7,215 bases of DNA from Bacteroidota bacterium. GTDB taxonomy: Bacteria; Bacteroidota; Bacteroidia; Flavobacteriales; Flavobacteriaceae. The notes beneath the pieces are model-generated. The model saw only the letters and a list, made by a program, of their open reading frames with translations, did no database searches and was not told the origin of the DNA. Numbering within the stretch: the stretch's first letter is position 1; each line of letters begins with the position of its first letter. A program made the position numbers and the translations under genes. This document shows positions 1-5,841 of the stretch, piece after piece. The DNA is taken from contig CANINJ010000094.1 of NCBI GenBank assembly GCA_947468985.1, forward strand, positions 1 through 7,215, in the 5' to 3' direction.

Positions 1-746
1 ACATATGCTTTTACGCCAGCTCCTGAAGTGTCAATTCTTTCTACAGAAGAATTGGTCATAATTTTTACGCCCGCTTTTTTCCTCGAACGTTCCATTTGTT
101 TAGAAATGTCTTCGTCTTCTAAAGGAACAATATTTGGAAGGAATTCAACGATGGTTACATCGGTTCCCATTGCGTTATAAAAGTGTGCAAATTCAACTCC
201 AATAGCTCCAGAACCTACCACAATCATTGATTTTGGTTGCGTTTCTAAAGTCATTGCTTTACGATATCCAATTACTTTAACACCGTCTTGTGGCAAGTTT
301 GGCAATTCTCGAGAGCGCGCTCCTGTTGCAATAATGATATGATCGGCATCATAATCGGTTACTTTTCCATCGGCAGCGGTAACGGCTACTTTTTTCCCAG
401 GTTTCATTTTTCCAAAACCATCAATCACATCGATTTTGTTTTTTTTCATTAGGAATTGAACGCCTTTGCTCATTCCGTCAGCAATTCCTCGGCTACGTCC
501 TACAACGGCTGTGAAATCTTTATCAAACGATGAAACAGTCAAACCATAATCGGAAGCGTGCTTCAGGTAATCAAAAACTTGTGCCGATTTTAGTAATGCT
601 TTCGTTGGAATACAACCCCAATTTAAACATACACCGCCTAAGTTTTCTTTTTCAATAACGGCTACTTTGAACCCTAATTGTGAGGCTCTAATTGCGGTTA
701 CATATCCACCAGGACCACTTCCTAAAACTATAATATCGTATTTCAT
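1..746 (-). CDS. lpdA: Dihydrolipoyl dehydrogenase (E3), N-terminal 248 residues; 3' part outside window
   Basis: FAD-dependent lipoamide dehydrogenase. It reoxidises the dihydrolipoyl groups of the pyruvate, 2-oxoglutarate and branched-chain dehydrogenase complexes and the glycine cleavage system, passing electrons to NAD+ in the cytoplasm. Seen in the translation: the FAD-binding Rossmann motif GSGPGG at residues 9-14, the redox-active disulfide motif GGVCLNWGCIPTK with C40 and C45, an ATG motif at 140-142 after the FAD domain, and the NAD-binding motif GSGAIG at 178-183. Family members have about 465-475 residues, so roughly the second half (rest of the NAD domain and the dimer interface with the His-Glu pair) lies beyond the left edge. 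The ATG at 746-744 is preceded by AAGGAAAAA, a short-spaced Shine-Dalgarno sequence, and the protein starts normally with MKYDIIVLG. The start codon lies at the edge of a 55-bp tandem repeat. It is probably transcribed alone from a promoter near 977-1012. Confidence 0.96.
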   Translation of the reverse strand, partial: MKYDIIVLGSGPGGYVTAIRASQLGFKVAVIEKENLGGVCLNWGCIPTKALLKSAQVFDYLKHASDYGLTVSSFDKDFTAVVGRSRGIADGMSKGVQFLMKKNKIDVIDGFGKMKPGKKVAVTAADGKVTDYDADHIIIATGARSRELPNLPQDGVKVIGYRKAMTLETQPKSMIVVGSGAIGVEFAHFYNAMGTDVTIVEFLPNIVPLEDEDISKQMERSRKKAGVKIMTNSSVERIDTSGAGVKAY

Positions 747-907
747 TTTTTCCTTGTTTATTTTATTATGGTAAAAATGCAGTCGCAAAAGCTCGTGTCA
801 TTTTTCCTTATTTATTTTTTTAGTTGTAAAAATGCAGTCGCAAAAGCTCGTGTCATTTTTTCCTTGTTTATTTTATTATGATAAAAATGCAGTCGCAAAA
901 GCTCGTG
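743..907 (-). repeat. Three tandem 55-bp direct repeats in the lpdA leader
   Basis: Three head-to-tail units of exactly 55 bp lie at 743-797, 798-852 and 853-907. Units 1 and 3 differ at one base (771 versus 881). Unit 2 is diverged in its first 29 bases, but compensating length changes keep it at 55. A 33-bp core is identical in all three copies: 772-804, 827-859 and 882-914. Read on the minus strand, the core runs from AAAATGACACGAG to GCATTTTTA. Its ends form a short inverted repeat (AAAATG/CATTTT). The leftmost unit begins with the lpdA start codon, so the array is the end of the lpdA untranslated leader. A degenerate fourth copy may follow at about 908-950, where TATGATAAAA and a GATGCGAA/CAGTCGCAA-like stretch recur. 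The origin is most simply tandem duplication of the leader. Confidence 0.95.
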
Positions 908-911
908 TCAT
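766..911 (-). other. Three short upstream ORFs starting MTRAFATAFL, in the lpdA leader
   Basis: Each repeat unit carries a minus-strand ATG and a short ORF: 911-876 (MTRAFATAFLS), 856-812 (MTRAFATAFLQLKK) and 801-766 (MTRAFATAFLP), each ending in TAA. The first ten codons are the identical core. The start codons at 856 and 801 are preceded by AAGGAAAAA-type sequences, as for lpdA itself; the one at 911 has only TACGAAA. The peptides contain no run of one amino acid that would suggest classical attenuation. They could be translated decoys or leader peptides affecting lpdA expression, or simply by-products of duplicating the lpdA initiation region. Translation is not demonstrated. Confidence 0.35.
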
Positions 912-976
912 TTTCGTATATTTTCTATGATAAAATTCTGATGCGAATTTAAGAATTATTTTTTATTTGATAATAG

Positions 977-1012
977 CAAAAGTACAATTAGTTGTTGATT
1001 ATTGTACAAATC
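977..1012 (-). promoter_or_regulatory. Candidate Bacteroidota-type promoter for lpdA
   Basis: The minus strand reads TACTTTTG at 984-977, a full match to the Bacteroidota -7 consensus TAnnTTTG. A TTTG at 1010-1007 lies 22 bp upstream and could serve as the -33 element. The start site would be near 970, giving a leader of about 225 nt that includes the whole 55-bp repeat array. A 7-bp inverted repeat (GTACAAT, 12 bp, ATTGTAC, 982-1007) overlaps the -7 element and fills the spacer, so it could be an operator. Alternatively it is a weak terminator stem for the ABC gene, since a TTTT follows on the minus strand. The promoter is called from consensus only. Confidence 0.5.
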
Positions 1013-1017
1013 AAAAT

Positions 1018-2772
1018 TTAAGCATTTAATATAAACTGAGAATCGTATAAATTCTTGTAAAATCCTGTTTTTTGGCTCAATAATTCTTGGTGCGTTCCTT
1101 GTTCTACAATGATTCCTTTGTCCATTACCACAATTTTGTCGGCGTTGATGATGGTTGCCAAACGGTGTGCGATGATAATTGAAGTTCGTCCCGTTGTGAT
1201 GGTTTCAGTGGCACGTTGTATCAATTCTTCAGAATACATATCGATTGAGGAAGTAGCTTCATCCAAAATTAAAATGCTCGGATTGCTGACATACGCTCGT
1301 AAAAACGCAATCAATTGGCGCTGTCCCGAAGATAGCATTATGCCTCGTTCTTTCACATTATAATCATAGCCTTCGGGCAAACTCATAATAAAATCGTGCA
1401 CTCCAATTTTTTTGGCTGCTGCCAATACTTGATCTCTTGAAATATCAGGATTATTGAGTGTAATGTTGTTCAAAATGGTGTCTGCAAATAGGAAAACGTC
1501 TTGCAAAACGACTGCGATTTGTTTTCGAAGGGAATCCAAAGTATAGTCGTGAATGTTTTGATTGTCAACAAAAATAGTTCCGCTATTGATTTCGTAAAAG
1601 CGATTTAATAGGTTTATAATCGTTGATTTTCCTGCACCTGTAGCACCCACAATAGCGATGGTTTGCCCTGATTTGACCTTTAAATTAATTCCTTTTATGA
1701 CTTCTTCATTTTCGATATAACTGAATCGCACGTCTTTGAATTCGATTTCACCTTCAAAAATTGGGGCTTCAATTGTTCCAATGTCTTGGATATGTTCTTT
1801 GGTATCTAAAATCTCAAAGACACGATTGGCAGAAATCATTCCCATTTGCATTTCGTTGAATTTATCTGCAATTTGACGAAGCGGATTGAATAACATTCCG
1901 ATGAACATTGTATAGGAAAAAATATCTCCAAAAGAGGTTGAATTGTCTCCGTTTAAAATTTGGAAACCTCCGTAAAGCACAATAAAACCAAGCGTAAATG
2001 AGGAAATAATATCGGCAATTGGGAAAAAAATCGAGTTGTAAAGTATGGTTTTTATCCACGCTTTATTGTGTTTGGAATTGATTTCTTTGAATTTTTCAAA
2101 CTCAGTATCTTCCCGATTAAAAAGCTGCACGATTTTCATTCCCGTAACGCGTTCTTGCACAAATGTATTTAGGTTGGCAATTTGGTTCCGAACTTCTTCA
2201 AAGGAAACTTGCATTTTTCGTTGAAATATTCTGGTGATATAGACCAAAATGGGCATTGCTACAAAAACGATACAAGTTAATCGCCAGTTTTCTTTGAGCA
2301 TAAAACCAAGAATTACAACCATTTTCAGTAAATCGCTACCAATCATAAAAAGACCCTGACTGAAAATTTTAGCAATAGATTCCATATCCGAAACCGAACG
2401 CGTAATGAGCTGACCAACTGGTGCTGTGTCATAATATTTCATTCGGAAACTTAGCATGTGCTTAAAGAGTTTTACACGAACGTCTTTCACGATGTCTTGT
2501 CCTAACCAATTTGCCCAATAAACGAAGAAAAAGTTGGAAAGTACTTCAAGAATAAGGACAATTCCCATTAAAGTCACATACCATAAAAGTCCGTTTTTAT
2601 CGTTGGTTTTTATGTAGTCGTCAACGGTTAATTTCAATAGATAAGGGCGTAAAGCAGCAAATATCGATAAAAATATTGCAAATAGAATTACGCCGTTGAA
2701 CCTCATTTTATAAGGTTTGGCATATTCTAAAATCCGTTTGAAAACGGTGGTGTCGAATGCGGTAGCTTTCAT
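1018..2772 (-). CDS. ABC exporter half-transporter (fused TMD-NBD, MsbA/YheH-like), 584 aa
   Basis: Type IV ABC exporter subunit with one membrane domain and one ATPase domain, which works as a homo- or heterodimer in the inner membrane; the substrate cannot be told from sequence. Counted from the ATG at 2772, the hydrophobic segments lie near residues 27-45, 63-85, 142-160, 163-182, 247-272 and 283-297, the usual six. The ATPase domain has Walker A GATGAGKST (376-384), Q-loop Q424, signature LSSGQ (480-484), Walker B ILILDE with catalytic E505, D-loop SSID (508-511) and H-loop H536. The signature has Ser in place of the first Gly of LSGGQ, a variation I know from YheH/YfiC-type exporters (LSVGQ), so the protein should be active. 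A TTG at 2796 would add eight residues (QNRSNKN after Met). I prefer the ATG, which has an A-rich leader. The gene follows truA by 36 nt (12 nt from the TTG) and is probably co-transcribed with it. Confidence 0.93.
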   Translation of the reverse strand: MKATAFDTTVFKRILEYAKPYKMRFNGVILFAIFLSIFAALRPYLLKLTVDDYIKTNDKNGLLWYVTLMGIVLILEVLSNFFFVYWANWLGQDIVKDVRVKLFKHMLSFRMKYYDTAPVGQLITRSVSDMESIAKIFSQGLFMIGSDLLKMVVILGFMLKENWRLTCIVFVAMPILVYITRIFQRKMQVSFEEVRNQIANLNTFVQERVTGMKIVQLFNREDTEFEKFKEINSKHNKAWIKTILYNSIFFPIADIISSFTLGFIVLYGGFQILNGDNSTSFGDIFSYTMFIGMLFNPLRQIADKFNEMQMGMISANRVFEILDTKEHIQDIGTIEAPIFEGEIEFKDVRFSYIENEEVIKGINLKVKSGQTIAIVGATGAGKSTIINLLNRFYEINSGTIFVDNQNIHDYTLDSLRKQIAVVLQDVFLFADTILNNITLNNPDISRDQVLAAAKKIGVHDFIMSLPEGYDYNVKERGIMLSSGQRQLIAFLRAYVSNPSILILDEATSSIDMYSEELIQRATETITTGRTSIIIAHRLATIINADKIVVMDKGIIVEQGTHQELLSQKTGFYKNLYDSQFILNA

Positions 2773-2808
2773 ATTTTTGTTACTGCGATTTTGCAAATTG
2801 TTATTCCG

Positions 2809-3543
2809 TTATACATAATCATATTCTATTTTCGTGAGGTATAAACCTTGTGCTGGAACGGAAAATCCTGCTTCGTTTCTGTTTTTATTTTCTATAATGG
2901 TATTGAAATCGGATAATGATATTTTGTGTAAACCAATATTTACGAGCGTTCCCACAATTGCCCGAACCATATTCCGAAGAAAGCGATCGGCGGAAATGGT
3001 GAAAATTAATTGGTTGTTTTCTTGGTTCCAATAGGCCTCAGATATTGTACAATTGAATGTATTTACATCAGTATTTACTTTTGAAAAACATTGAAAATCG
3101 TTGTGATTTAATAGCAATTGCGCTGCTTGATTCATCAAATCGAGATCTAAATTTTGGTGGTAATACCAACTTCCATCTTGTGAAAAAGCATCTTTGTAGG
3201 TTGAAATGTAATATTGATAGGTTCTTTTTTTTGCGTCAAAACGGGCGTGCGCTTCATCAGAAACAGCAAATATTTCAAAAATAACGATGTCTTTTGGAAG
3301 ATAGGAATTGAGTTTGTGAACGGTAGATTCTGTATCAAATTTAGGTTCGTAATCAAAATGAGCAAACATTTCTTTAGCATGAACGCCTGTGTCTGTTCGT
3401 CCAGCTCCCATTATATTAATTTCTGAATTCAAAATTACAGAAAGTGCGGCGTTTAAAGTTTCTTGTATAGACGAAGCATTCGGTTGAATTTGCCAACCGT
3501 GATAATTAGTTCCGTTATATGCCAATTTTATGAAGTAGCGCAA
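2809..3543 (-). CDS. truA: tRNA pseudouridine(38-40) synthase TruA, TTG start, 244 aa
   Basis: Isomerises uridine to pseudouridine at positions 38-40 in the anticodon stem-loop of many tRNAs; cytoplasmic homodimer. Seen: the N-terminal RYFIKLAYNGTNYHGWQIQP block, the catalytic motif GAGRTDTGVHA with nucleophile D51, the KRTYQYYI strand after ARFDA, and the C-terminal FLRNMVRAIVGTL block. The frame stays open upstream to 3801, giving 330 residues, but the extra 86 residues are low-complexity, have no resemblance to TruA and read through the intergenic hairpin element. They contain no ATG either. The TTG at 3543-3541 places the initiator just before RYFIKL, where TruA proteins normally begin, and gives a normal family length; the first internal ATG (residue 45) would delete the conserved N-terminus. 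A -7 element at 3566-3573 leaves a very short leader, which supports this start. Likely first gene of a truA-ABC transporter unit. Confidence 0.93.
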   Translation of the reverse strand: MRYFIKLAYNGTNYHGWQIQPNASSIQETLNAALSVILNSEINIMGAGRTDTGVHAKEMFAHFDYEPKFDTESTVHKLNSYLPKDIVIFEIFAVSDEAHARFDAKKRTYQYYISTYKDAFSQDGSWYYHQNLDLDLMNQAAQLLLNHNDFQCFSKVNTDVNTFNCTISEAYWNQENNQLIFTISADRFLRNMVRAIVGTLVNIGLHKISLSDFNTIIENKNRNEAGFSVPAQGLYLTKIEYDYV

Positions 3544-3565
3544 AGTTTGATAGTTTTCAAAGTTG

Positions 3566-3573
3566 CAAAGATA
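3566..3573 (-). promoter_or_regulatory. Candidate -7 promoter element for truA
   Basis: The minus strand reads TATCTTTG, an exact match to TAnnTTTG and identical to the element in front of the LUD gene. It lies 22 bp from the TTG start of truA, so the leader would be only about 15 nt. I find no clear TTG at the usual -33 spacing. A 15-bp palindrome centred at 3609 sits upstream, where an activator might bind. Confidence 0.45.
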
Positions 3574-3601
3574 CTTATTAAAGTAGGATTTTTTTAATTT
3601 G

Positions 3602-3616
3602 ATTTTGTAACAAAAT
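3602..3616. promoter_or_regulatory. 15-bp palindrome with flanking direct repeats, possible operator
   Basis: ATTTTGTAACAAAAT is a perfect inverted repeat (7-bp arms, one central base). It is bracketed by two copies of TTAATTTGA at 3594-3602 and 3618-3626, 24 bp apart. It lies about 40 bp upstream of the truA -7 element in the divergent intergenic region. In such AT-rich sequence, chance occurrence is quite possible. Confidence 0.25.
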
Positions 3617-3709
3617 GTTAATTTGAATTGGACGCAAATAGTTAAAGTTACAAAGGTTGAATTTGATTTTTTATTTGGAATTGGAATGTTTAATTTTACC
3701 ACAAAATCA

Positions 3710-3790
3710 TAGCCCAGATTGCAGCGGAAATCCTTTTTGTTTTTATTTTCAAAAACAAAAAGATTGAAGCGGAAAGCTGGAAATAGCTCC
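3710..3790 (+). repeat. Symmetric hairpin element between truA and the phosphoesterase
   Basis: A 12-bp perfect stem, CTTTTTGTTTTT (3733-3744) with AAAAACAAAAAG (3751-3762), closes a 6-base loop. On both sides the same 14-mer recurs with one mismatch: GATTGCAGCGGAAA at 3717-3730 and GATTGAAGCGGAAA at 3762-3775. Outside these, CCAG (3714-3717) can pair with CTGG (3777-3780), and AGC (3711-3713) with GCT (3786-3788). The predicted fold is an outer stem, a large symmetric internal loop made of two near-identical strands, and an AT hairpin. From memory, elements with AGCCC, AGCGGAAA and TAGCTCC blocks in this order recur between genes in Flavobacterium genomes; I cannot verify that here. The element ends 13 bp before the TTG start of the phosphoesterase, so it may lie in its 5' leader. 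It is upstream of the truA promoter and therefore not in truA mRNA from that promoter. Confidence 0.65.
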
Positions 3791-3803
3791 AAAAAAAACA
3801 ATT

Positions 3804-4298
3804 TTGAAAAAAATACTATTGCTTTCTGATACGCACAGTCACATTGATGAAACGATTTTGAAATACGTTCATCTTGTCGATGAGGTTTGGCATGCAGGCG
3901 ATATTGGGGATTTGCTTGTTACGGATACGATTAAAAAATTGAAGCCTTTGCGTTGTGTTTTTGGGAATATTGACGATGATAAAGCCCGAATGGAATTTCC
4001 GTTGCACAACCGATTTATGTGTGAGGGCGTGGATGTTTGGATTACGCATATTGGCGGTTATCCGGGGAAATACAATCCGAATTTGAAGGTTGAAATGACT
4101 GCAAATCCACCTAAATTATTTATTTGTGGGCATTCACATATATTGAAAGTTATCTTTGATAAGAAAAATAATTTGTTGCATATGAATCCGGGTGCGGCTG
4201 GAATTAGTGGTTTTCACCAAATGCGAACGATGCTTCGATTTGTGATTGATGGCGATAAAATTAAGGATTTGGAAATTGTGGAAATAGGGAAGAGGTAG
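3804..4298 (+). CDS. YfcE/MJ0936-family metallophosphoesterase, TTG start, 164 aa
   Basis: Small cytoplasmic calcineurin-like phosphodiesterase that needs two metal ions. Relatives hydrolyse model phosphodiesters and in some cases 2',3'-cAMP; the natural substrate here is unknown. All metal-binding motifs are present: D9 and H11 (SDTHSH), D33 (GDIGD), N55 (GNID), H82 (THIGG), and H110 and H112 (CGHSH). The length is typical for the family (about 160-185 residues). No ATG lies between the upstream in-frame stop (3765-3767) and the first motif, and the next in-frame ATG is codon 63, so TTG at 3804 must be the start. It gives the expected MKKILLLSDTHSH N-terminus. The gene is divergent from truA and convergent with cdsA. 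A symmetric hairpin element lies directly upstream. No strong -7 consensus was found; TAATTTTA at 3691-3698 is a weak candidate. Confidence 0.93.
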   Translation: MKKILLLSDTHSHIDETILKYVHLVDEVWHAGDIGDLLVTDTIKKLKPLRCVFGNIDDDKARMEFPLHNRFMCEGVDVWITHIGGYPGKYNPNLKVEMTANPPKLFICGHSHILKVIFDKKNNLLHMNPGAAGISGFHQMRTMLRFVIDGDKIKDLEIVEIGKR

Positions 4299-4319
4299 GT
4301 TTTTCGGAAAATTCTTGAA

Positions 4320-5123
4320 TTAAGAAGTATAACTTAAAATCTTGTAAAACAAGAATACAAATGGCGCGACAAAGATTACGCTATCCAATCGGTCGAGAAT
4401 TCCGCCATGCCCAGGCATTATTTTTCCACTGTCTTTTACGCCAGCGATTCTCTTGAATTTAGACTCAACTAAATCTCCAATTGTTCCAAATATACCTGCT
4501 ATTACAGCAATTATTAACCAAATAAAAGTAGTGCTTTCTGTGTAATATTTTGAAATGATATAGCCTGCAAGAACTGCAAATAAAACTCCACCGACAAAGC
4601 CTTCTATGGTTTTTTTAGGGGATATTTTTTCAAATAACTTGTGTTTTCCAATAGATTTTCCAATGATATATGCAAAGGTGTCATTTGTCCAAATTAAAAT
4701 AAAAATACCAATGATAATTTTAGGATTAAAACCTCGAACTCCCAAAGGAATTTTAGTAATTAATATAAATGGGAGAATTATATATCCAATTAGGTATACA
4801 TATTTTTGATAAATGTCTGAATTTTGTTTTTTGTCGCTAAATAGGAATAAAACACATTTAATAGAGACGAATAATGTTGCGATTAATATTAGAATTTCAT
4901 TGATTTCACTGACATAGAAATAGGAAAACAAAGAATAACTTACTGCCGCAATTAGTATTGGTAAAATTTTATTTAGATTTAAAAGTGAACAAAATTCAAA
5001 GACTGTAATTAGTAGAAATACTCCAAATAAAATCAGAAAACTATTTAAAGAATAGGACGAAGCTTCTATTAATAGAACAACGTAAATAATTCCCGATAAT
5101 AATCTTATTAGAGTTTCGCGCAT
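4320..5123 (-). CDS. cdsA: Phosphatidate cytidylyltransferase (CDP-diacylglycerol synthase), 267 aa
   Basis: Integral membrane enzyme that makes CDP-diacylglycerol from phosphatidic acid and CTP, the precursor of phosphatidylethanolamine, phosphatidylglycerol and cardiolipin. The family signature is complete: S221, K222, R225, K230, D231, then GHGG at 238-241, DR at 244-245 and D247. Other conserved blocks are [15 protein letters not shown] (147-161) and [12 protein letters not shown] (168-179). The rest is a run of hydrophobic segments, about eight, starting near residue 9, typical for CdsA. Length is normal for Bacteroidota. The ATG at 5123 follows the LUD stop codon by one base, so the two are likely translationally coupled. 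At the other end its stop codon is 21 bp from that of the convergent phosphoesterase, with no convincing terminator hairpin between them. A phosphatidylserine decarboxylase gene, often next in relatives as I recall, is not there. Confidence 0.95.
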   Translation of the reverse strand: MRETLIRLLSGIIYVVLLIEASSYSLNSFLILFGVFLLITVFEFCSLLNLNKILPILIAAVSYSLFSYFYVSEINEILILIATLFVSIKCVLFLFSDKKQNSDIYQKYVYLIGYIILPFILITKIPLGVRGFNPKIIIGIFILIWTNDTFAYIIGKSIGKHKLFEKISPKKTIEGFVGGVLFAVLAGYIISKYYTESTTFIWLIIAVIAGIFGTIGDLVESKFKRIAGVKDSGKIMPGHGGILDRLDSVIFVAPFVFLFYKILSYTS

Positions 5124-5124
5124 C

Positions 5125-5727
5125 TTATAAATCCTCTAAAAGCAATAAATAAAGATTTTTTGCTGAACTTCCATAGTGCAAGAAATCTTCTTCTTTTACT
5201 TTTTCGAAATATTTAATAGTCGTAATATTTGTAGGATAGTCTTTTTCGTATTTTTTCTTAATCATACGAAGTCCATCACTTGTACTTTCCACAATTTGAC
5301 TTGTAGTTGCTAAAATGATAATGTTTGTAGGTAATTCGTTTGGTTTGTTTTGTTTAATCTGGTTTGATGAAAACAAGATTGAACCTTCTTCAGCAATCAA
5401 ATTTTCACAAGTAGCTAATAGAAATTTAGGATTTGAGGGTTTTTCGTAAGTCAGTTTGTTATCATCTAACATGCTATAAAGAGCTGGGTCAAAGCATAAA
5501 ACTTCAGATTCGAACCAATCATTTTCTTCTAAAATGTTTTCAAAGTGTTCTTTAACTTCACCAAGATTTTCACAATATAAAAATTTACCTCCATTTTTTT
5601 TGAAGTTAAATGTAAATCTTTCATCAACAGGTAATGATAAGTCTGATGCTGATCGGTTGAATTCACTATGGCTTTCCTCTTCTGAGGATTCCTCACCAGA
5701 ACCAAAAAATTTTCTAAAAAGACTCAT
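5125..5727 (-). CDS. LUD-domain protein (LutC/YkgG-like), 200 aa
   Basis: Probable member of the LUD domain family, usually annotated as lactate utilisation protein B/C. LutC works in an iron-sulfur lactate oxidase complex in Bacillus, but no LutA or LutB partner is present here, so a role in lactate use is not supported by context. Seen from the ATG at 5727: basic start MSLFRKFF, an acidic low-complexity linker (residues 12-22), then a soluble domain with [20 protein letters not shown] (43-62), the LUD-typical block [15 protein letters not shown] (107-121) and a hydrophobic strand [12 protein letters not shown] (135-146). An earlier TTG/ATG-like start at 5766 would add 13 residues and overlap the region just after the -7 element; MSLFRKFF is the more natural start. 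It is preceded by its own promoter and overlaps nothing; cdsA follows after one base. The position between ftsH and cdsA is, to my memory, conserved in Flavobacteriia. Confidence 0.78.
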   Translation of the reverse strand: MSLFRKFFGSGEESSEEESHSEFNRSASDLSLPVDERFTFNFKKNGGKFLYCENLGEVKEHFENILEENDWFESEVLCFDPALYSMLDDNKLTYEKPSNPKFLLATCENLIAEEGSILFSSNQIKQNKPNELPTNIIILATTSQIVESTSDGLRMIKKKYEKDYPTNITTIKYFEKVKEEDFLHYGSSAKNLYLLLLEDL

Positions 5728-5767
5728 ATTATAGCTTAAAATATTTAGTTTGTTTATACAAAACATC

Positions 5768-5775
5768 CAAAGATA
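5768..5775 (-). promoter_or_regulatory. Candidate -7 promoter element for the LUD-cdsA unit
   Basis: The minus strand reads TATCTTTG (5775-5768), matching TAnnTTTG. It begins in the T-tract of the ftsH terminator, so termination and re-initiation are fused. The expected start near 5761 gives a leader of about 34 nt before the LUD ATG. The nearest upstream TTG (5792-5790, inside the hairpin arm) is only 14 bp away, shorter than usual for a -33 element. Confidence 0.45.
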
Positions 5776-5817
5776 AAAAAATCTTAATTCAAAAGCATTT
5801 TTGAATTAAGATTTTTT
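5776..5817 (-). terminator. Hairpin terminator downstream of ftsH
   Basis: A perfect 19-bp inverted repeat (5776-5794 with 5799-5817) closes a 4-base loop, starting 25 bp after the ftsH stop codon. On the minus strand the stem is followed directly by T residues that continue its own T-run (seven in total). The stem is AT-rich but long and without mismatch. The arms begin and end with A/T runs, so it could act in both directions, although no plus-strand gene ends here. Confidence 0.8.
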
Positions 5818-5841
5818 AAAAAAATTGTAAAAAAGTATATT

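Noticed and set aside
777..881. Plus-strand ORF (MQSQKLVSFF...) running through the 55-bp repeats
   Set aside because: Antisense to the lpdA leader, made of the same repeat in two shifted frames; the FFSC sequence is an accident of AT-rich DNA.
743..907. CRISPR array or transposon ends for the 55-bp repeats
   Set aside because: Units are contiguous without unique spacers, no target-site duplication or transposase is visible, and the array merges with the lpdA initiation region.
1109..1363. Plus-strand 84-codon frame opposite the ABC ATPase domain
   Set aside because: Lies over the signature and Walker B codons of the ABC gene and has no sequence character of its own.
1564..1632. LSSGQ in place of LSGGQ as a sign of an inactive ABC protein
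   Set aside because: All other catalytic residues are intact and Ser or Val at this place is known in active YheH/YfiC-like exporters. The coordinates give only the neighbourhood of the ATPase domain; the motif itself is near 1321-1335.
3544..3801. 86-residue N-terminal extension of truA in the same open frame
   Set aside because: Low-complexity translation without ATG, not part of TruA proteins, and it reads through the symmetric hairpin element; the TTG at 3543 and the -7 element at 3566-3573 fit a start there.
4299..4319. TTTTCGGAAAA between the convergent genes as a terminator
   Set aside because: Only four to five base pairs with almost no loop; not a stable hairpin.
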